A stretch of DNA of 25,893 bases from an uncultured Bacteroidota bacterium. Lineage in GTDB: Bacteria; Bacteroidota; Bacteroidia; Chitinophagales; Chitinophagaceae. Under the pieces are notes generated by a model. The model was not told the DNA's origin. It ran no database searches and saw only the letters and a list, made by a program, of their open reading frames with translations. Of the stretch, positions 24,413 through 25,893 are shown one piece after another (the stretch's first letter is position 1; each line of letters opens with the position of its first letter). The translations under genes were made by a program, and so were the position numbers. The stretch lies in contig CAMLGR010000055.1 of assembly GCA_946479615.1 (NCBI GenBank), forward strand, positions 1 through 25,893, given 5' to 3'.

Positions 24413-25893
24413 ATGAGACATCAAATTGCGCAACGAATAGTAAGATGGGTAACACTGGCATCGGTACTGGTGATGATCGGTTCCTGTAAGAAAGTCTTCG
24501 ATCTGAAGCCAAAGAATACGGTAGACGAATCGCAGATGTACCGTAATGTATTTGACGCAGATGCCGCTGTGCTTGGTATCTATGGCAAGGTCATGCAACT
24601 GGCCAAGCCGTATATGCTGATGAATGAGCTCAGGGGCGACCTCATGGATATTACGATGAACTCGGACCGTTACCTCCGCCAGTTAAGCGAGCAGAATGTA
24701 ACCAGCGATAACCCGTATATCAATCCGGCACCATTTTACAGTGTGATTGTCAACTGCAATGATGTATTGAAGAATTTCCAAACGATGCGCCGGGAAAATA
24801 AGCTCAAAGAAGAAGAATTTCGTCAACGCTATTCAGACGTAGGCGCTATCCGTTCCTGGGTTTATTTACAACTCGGCATTCATTTTGGAAAAATACCTTA
24901 TGTCACCGATCCGCTGGCACAGGCAAGTGATCTTCATGATGCTTCGAAATTCCCGATGATCGAACTGGATCCATTGATCGATTCACTCGTGAAATTCACG
25001 GAATCGCTTCCTTACACCGATGATTATCCTGCCGGTACCAGTTTGCAAACCATCGTCGATGGATATACCACGCAACGCTTTTTTATCAATAAAAATATTT
25101 TATTGGGTGATCTTTATTTGTGGGATGGTCAGTATGATAAAGCTGCCGACCGGTATAAAAGAGTGATGGAGATCAACGGACCTACCGGCCAGGGCGAACT
25201 TTTCTATAATCAATATCGTATTTCCAGTTTTGGGGAAGCAGGTATTTCTTATTCGCGCGCACTTGATTTTTCTTCGCTGGTATACACACCTGGTTGGAGA
25301 TATCTTTTCGAACGCGGACAGGATAACCAGTTTAGCTGGGAGTGGATCTGGGTATTGCCATTTGATAAAAGTTTTACCCCTGAAAACCCATTCATCGATC
25401 TCTTCTCTGTTAATGGTGGCAGTTATCTCGTAAAACCTTCGCAACAGGCGATGGATAACTGGAACAGCCAGACACAGATCTATACGTTTACAGCAGGTAC
25501 AGCTACGGCACCTGCTGTGTTCAGGGATAACTTTCCTTTCGATGCACGAGGTACATTCACCTACCGGTATATTGGTGGTCAGCCGGTAATCATGAAATAT
25601 TTATATAATTATCTGGGAACCGATAATGCGCCGGTCAATTCATTCAGTAAACAAGGCAAATGGTTTTTGGCGCGCGCAGCGACCCTGCATTTGCATTATG
25701 CAGAAGCAGCGAACAGGGCGGGTAAATCATTACTGGCGTATGCACTTACTAACCGCGGTGTAAAAGAAACTTATGACCCGGTTCCGGGTGGTGCAAGAAC
25801 AAGAGATGTCACCAATATCCAGCAAACATTTCTTCCTTATCCCTACGATTTCGATGCGAGAGAAGGGGATACGCCTCCGTTTCGTAATACCTG
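24413..25893 (+). CDS. SusD/RagB-family surface lipoprotein, 3' end outside window
   Basis: The frame is open from the ATG at 24413 to the window edge, giving 493 complete codons with no stop. The first residues form a lipoprotein signal (RWVTLASVLVMIGSC) with Cys25, followed by KKVFDLKPKNTVDESQM, a SusD-type mature start. The N-terminal helices (AVLGIYGKVM), the AIRSWVYLQLGIHFGKIPYV segment and the later helix RAATLHLHYAEAANRAG (421-437) match the family. The C-terminal EGxRWFDLxR motif has not appeared by residue 493, so the protein is probably longer than average, with the rest beyond the window. It lies 32 bp after its SusC. A/T-rich spacing and no Shine-Dalgarno sequence precede the ATG, as for its neighbours. 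Confidence 0.93.
   Translation, partial: MRHQIAQRIVRWVTLASVLVMIGSCKKVFDLKPKNTVDESQMYRNVFDADAAVLGIYGKVMQLAKPYMLMNELRGDLMDITMNSDRYLRQLSEQNVTSDNPYINPAPFYSVIVNCNDVLKNFQTMRRENKLKEEEFRQRYSDVGAIRSWVYLQLGIHFGKIPYVTDPLAQASDLHDASKFPMIELDPLIDSLVKFTESLPYTDDYPAGTSLQTIVDGYTTQRFFINKNILLGDLYLWDGQYDKAADRYKRVMEINGPTGQGELFYNQYRISSFGEAGISYSRALDFSSLVYTPGWRYLFERGQDNQFSWEWIWVLPFDKSFTPENPFIDLFSVNGGSYLVKPSQQAMDNWNSQTQIYTFTAGTATAPAVFRDNFPFDARGTFTYRYIGGQPVIMKYLYNYLGTDNAPVNSFSKQGKWFLARAATLHLHYAEAANRAGKSLLAYALTNRGVKETYDPVPGGARTRDVTNIQQTFLPYPYDFDAREGDTPPFRNT

Noticed and set aside
1..25893. CRISPR arrays, tRNA or rRNA genes, insertion sequences, phage genes
   Set aside because: Looked for on both strands; no regularly spaced identical repeats, no cloverleaf or rRNA-like segment, and no transposase or integrase motifs were seen.

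Overview
The window looks like a chromosomal segment of a Bacteroidota bacterium. A Chitinophagaceae/Sphingobacteriia-type relative is my best guess from overall style; no taxonomic marker gene is present. The evidence is four SusC/RagA TonB-dependent transporters each followed by a SusD/RagB lipoprotein, lipoboxes followed by Cys-Lys-Lys, A/T-rich gene starts without Shine-Dalgarno sequences, and moderate GC. Every gene I can support lies on the + strand. There are no tRNA, rRNA, CRISPR, transposase or phage genes.

Region 1 (1-4513) holds a SusC truncated by the window edge and its SusD partner, closed by an intrinsic terminator. Region 2 (about 4453-4797) is a spacer with a palindromic, REP-like ACATAG repeat. 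Region 3 (4798-10335) is a second complete SusC/SusD pair with an unusually long SusD, closed by a terminator of the same sequence family. Region 4 (10256-10883) is a 628-bp non-coding stretch with a second copy of that terminator about 205 bp further on and no gene between the two. Region 5 (10884 to the window end) is an apparent single operon of at least 15 kb: FAS1 lipoprotein (four repeats) - SusC - SusD - FAS1 lipoprotein - FAS1 lipoprotein - SusC - SusD (cut by the window end). Gaps are 14-32 bp, except for 84 bp after the first gene.

SusC is the outer-membrane barrel and plug, and SusD is the surface lipoprotein lid that captures substrate; together they import oligomeric nutrients with TonB energy. 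The three FAS1 (fasciclin) lipoproteins sit where SusE/SusF-type surface binding proteins would be in a glycan utilisation locus. Two of them carry a C-terminal beta-rich extension resembling a jelly-roll binding module. No glycoside hydrolase, lyase, sulfatase, peptidase, sigma/anti-sigma pair or other regulator is visible, so the substrate is unknown. The most noteworthy item is this FAS1-SusC-SusD operon as a possible undescribed surface capture and uptake or adhesion system.
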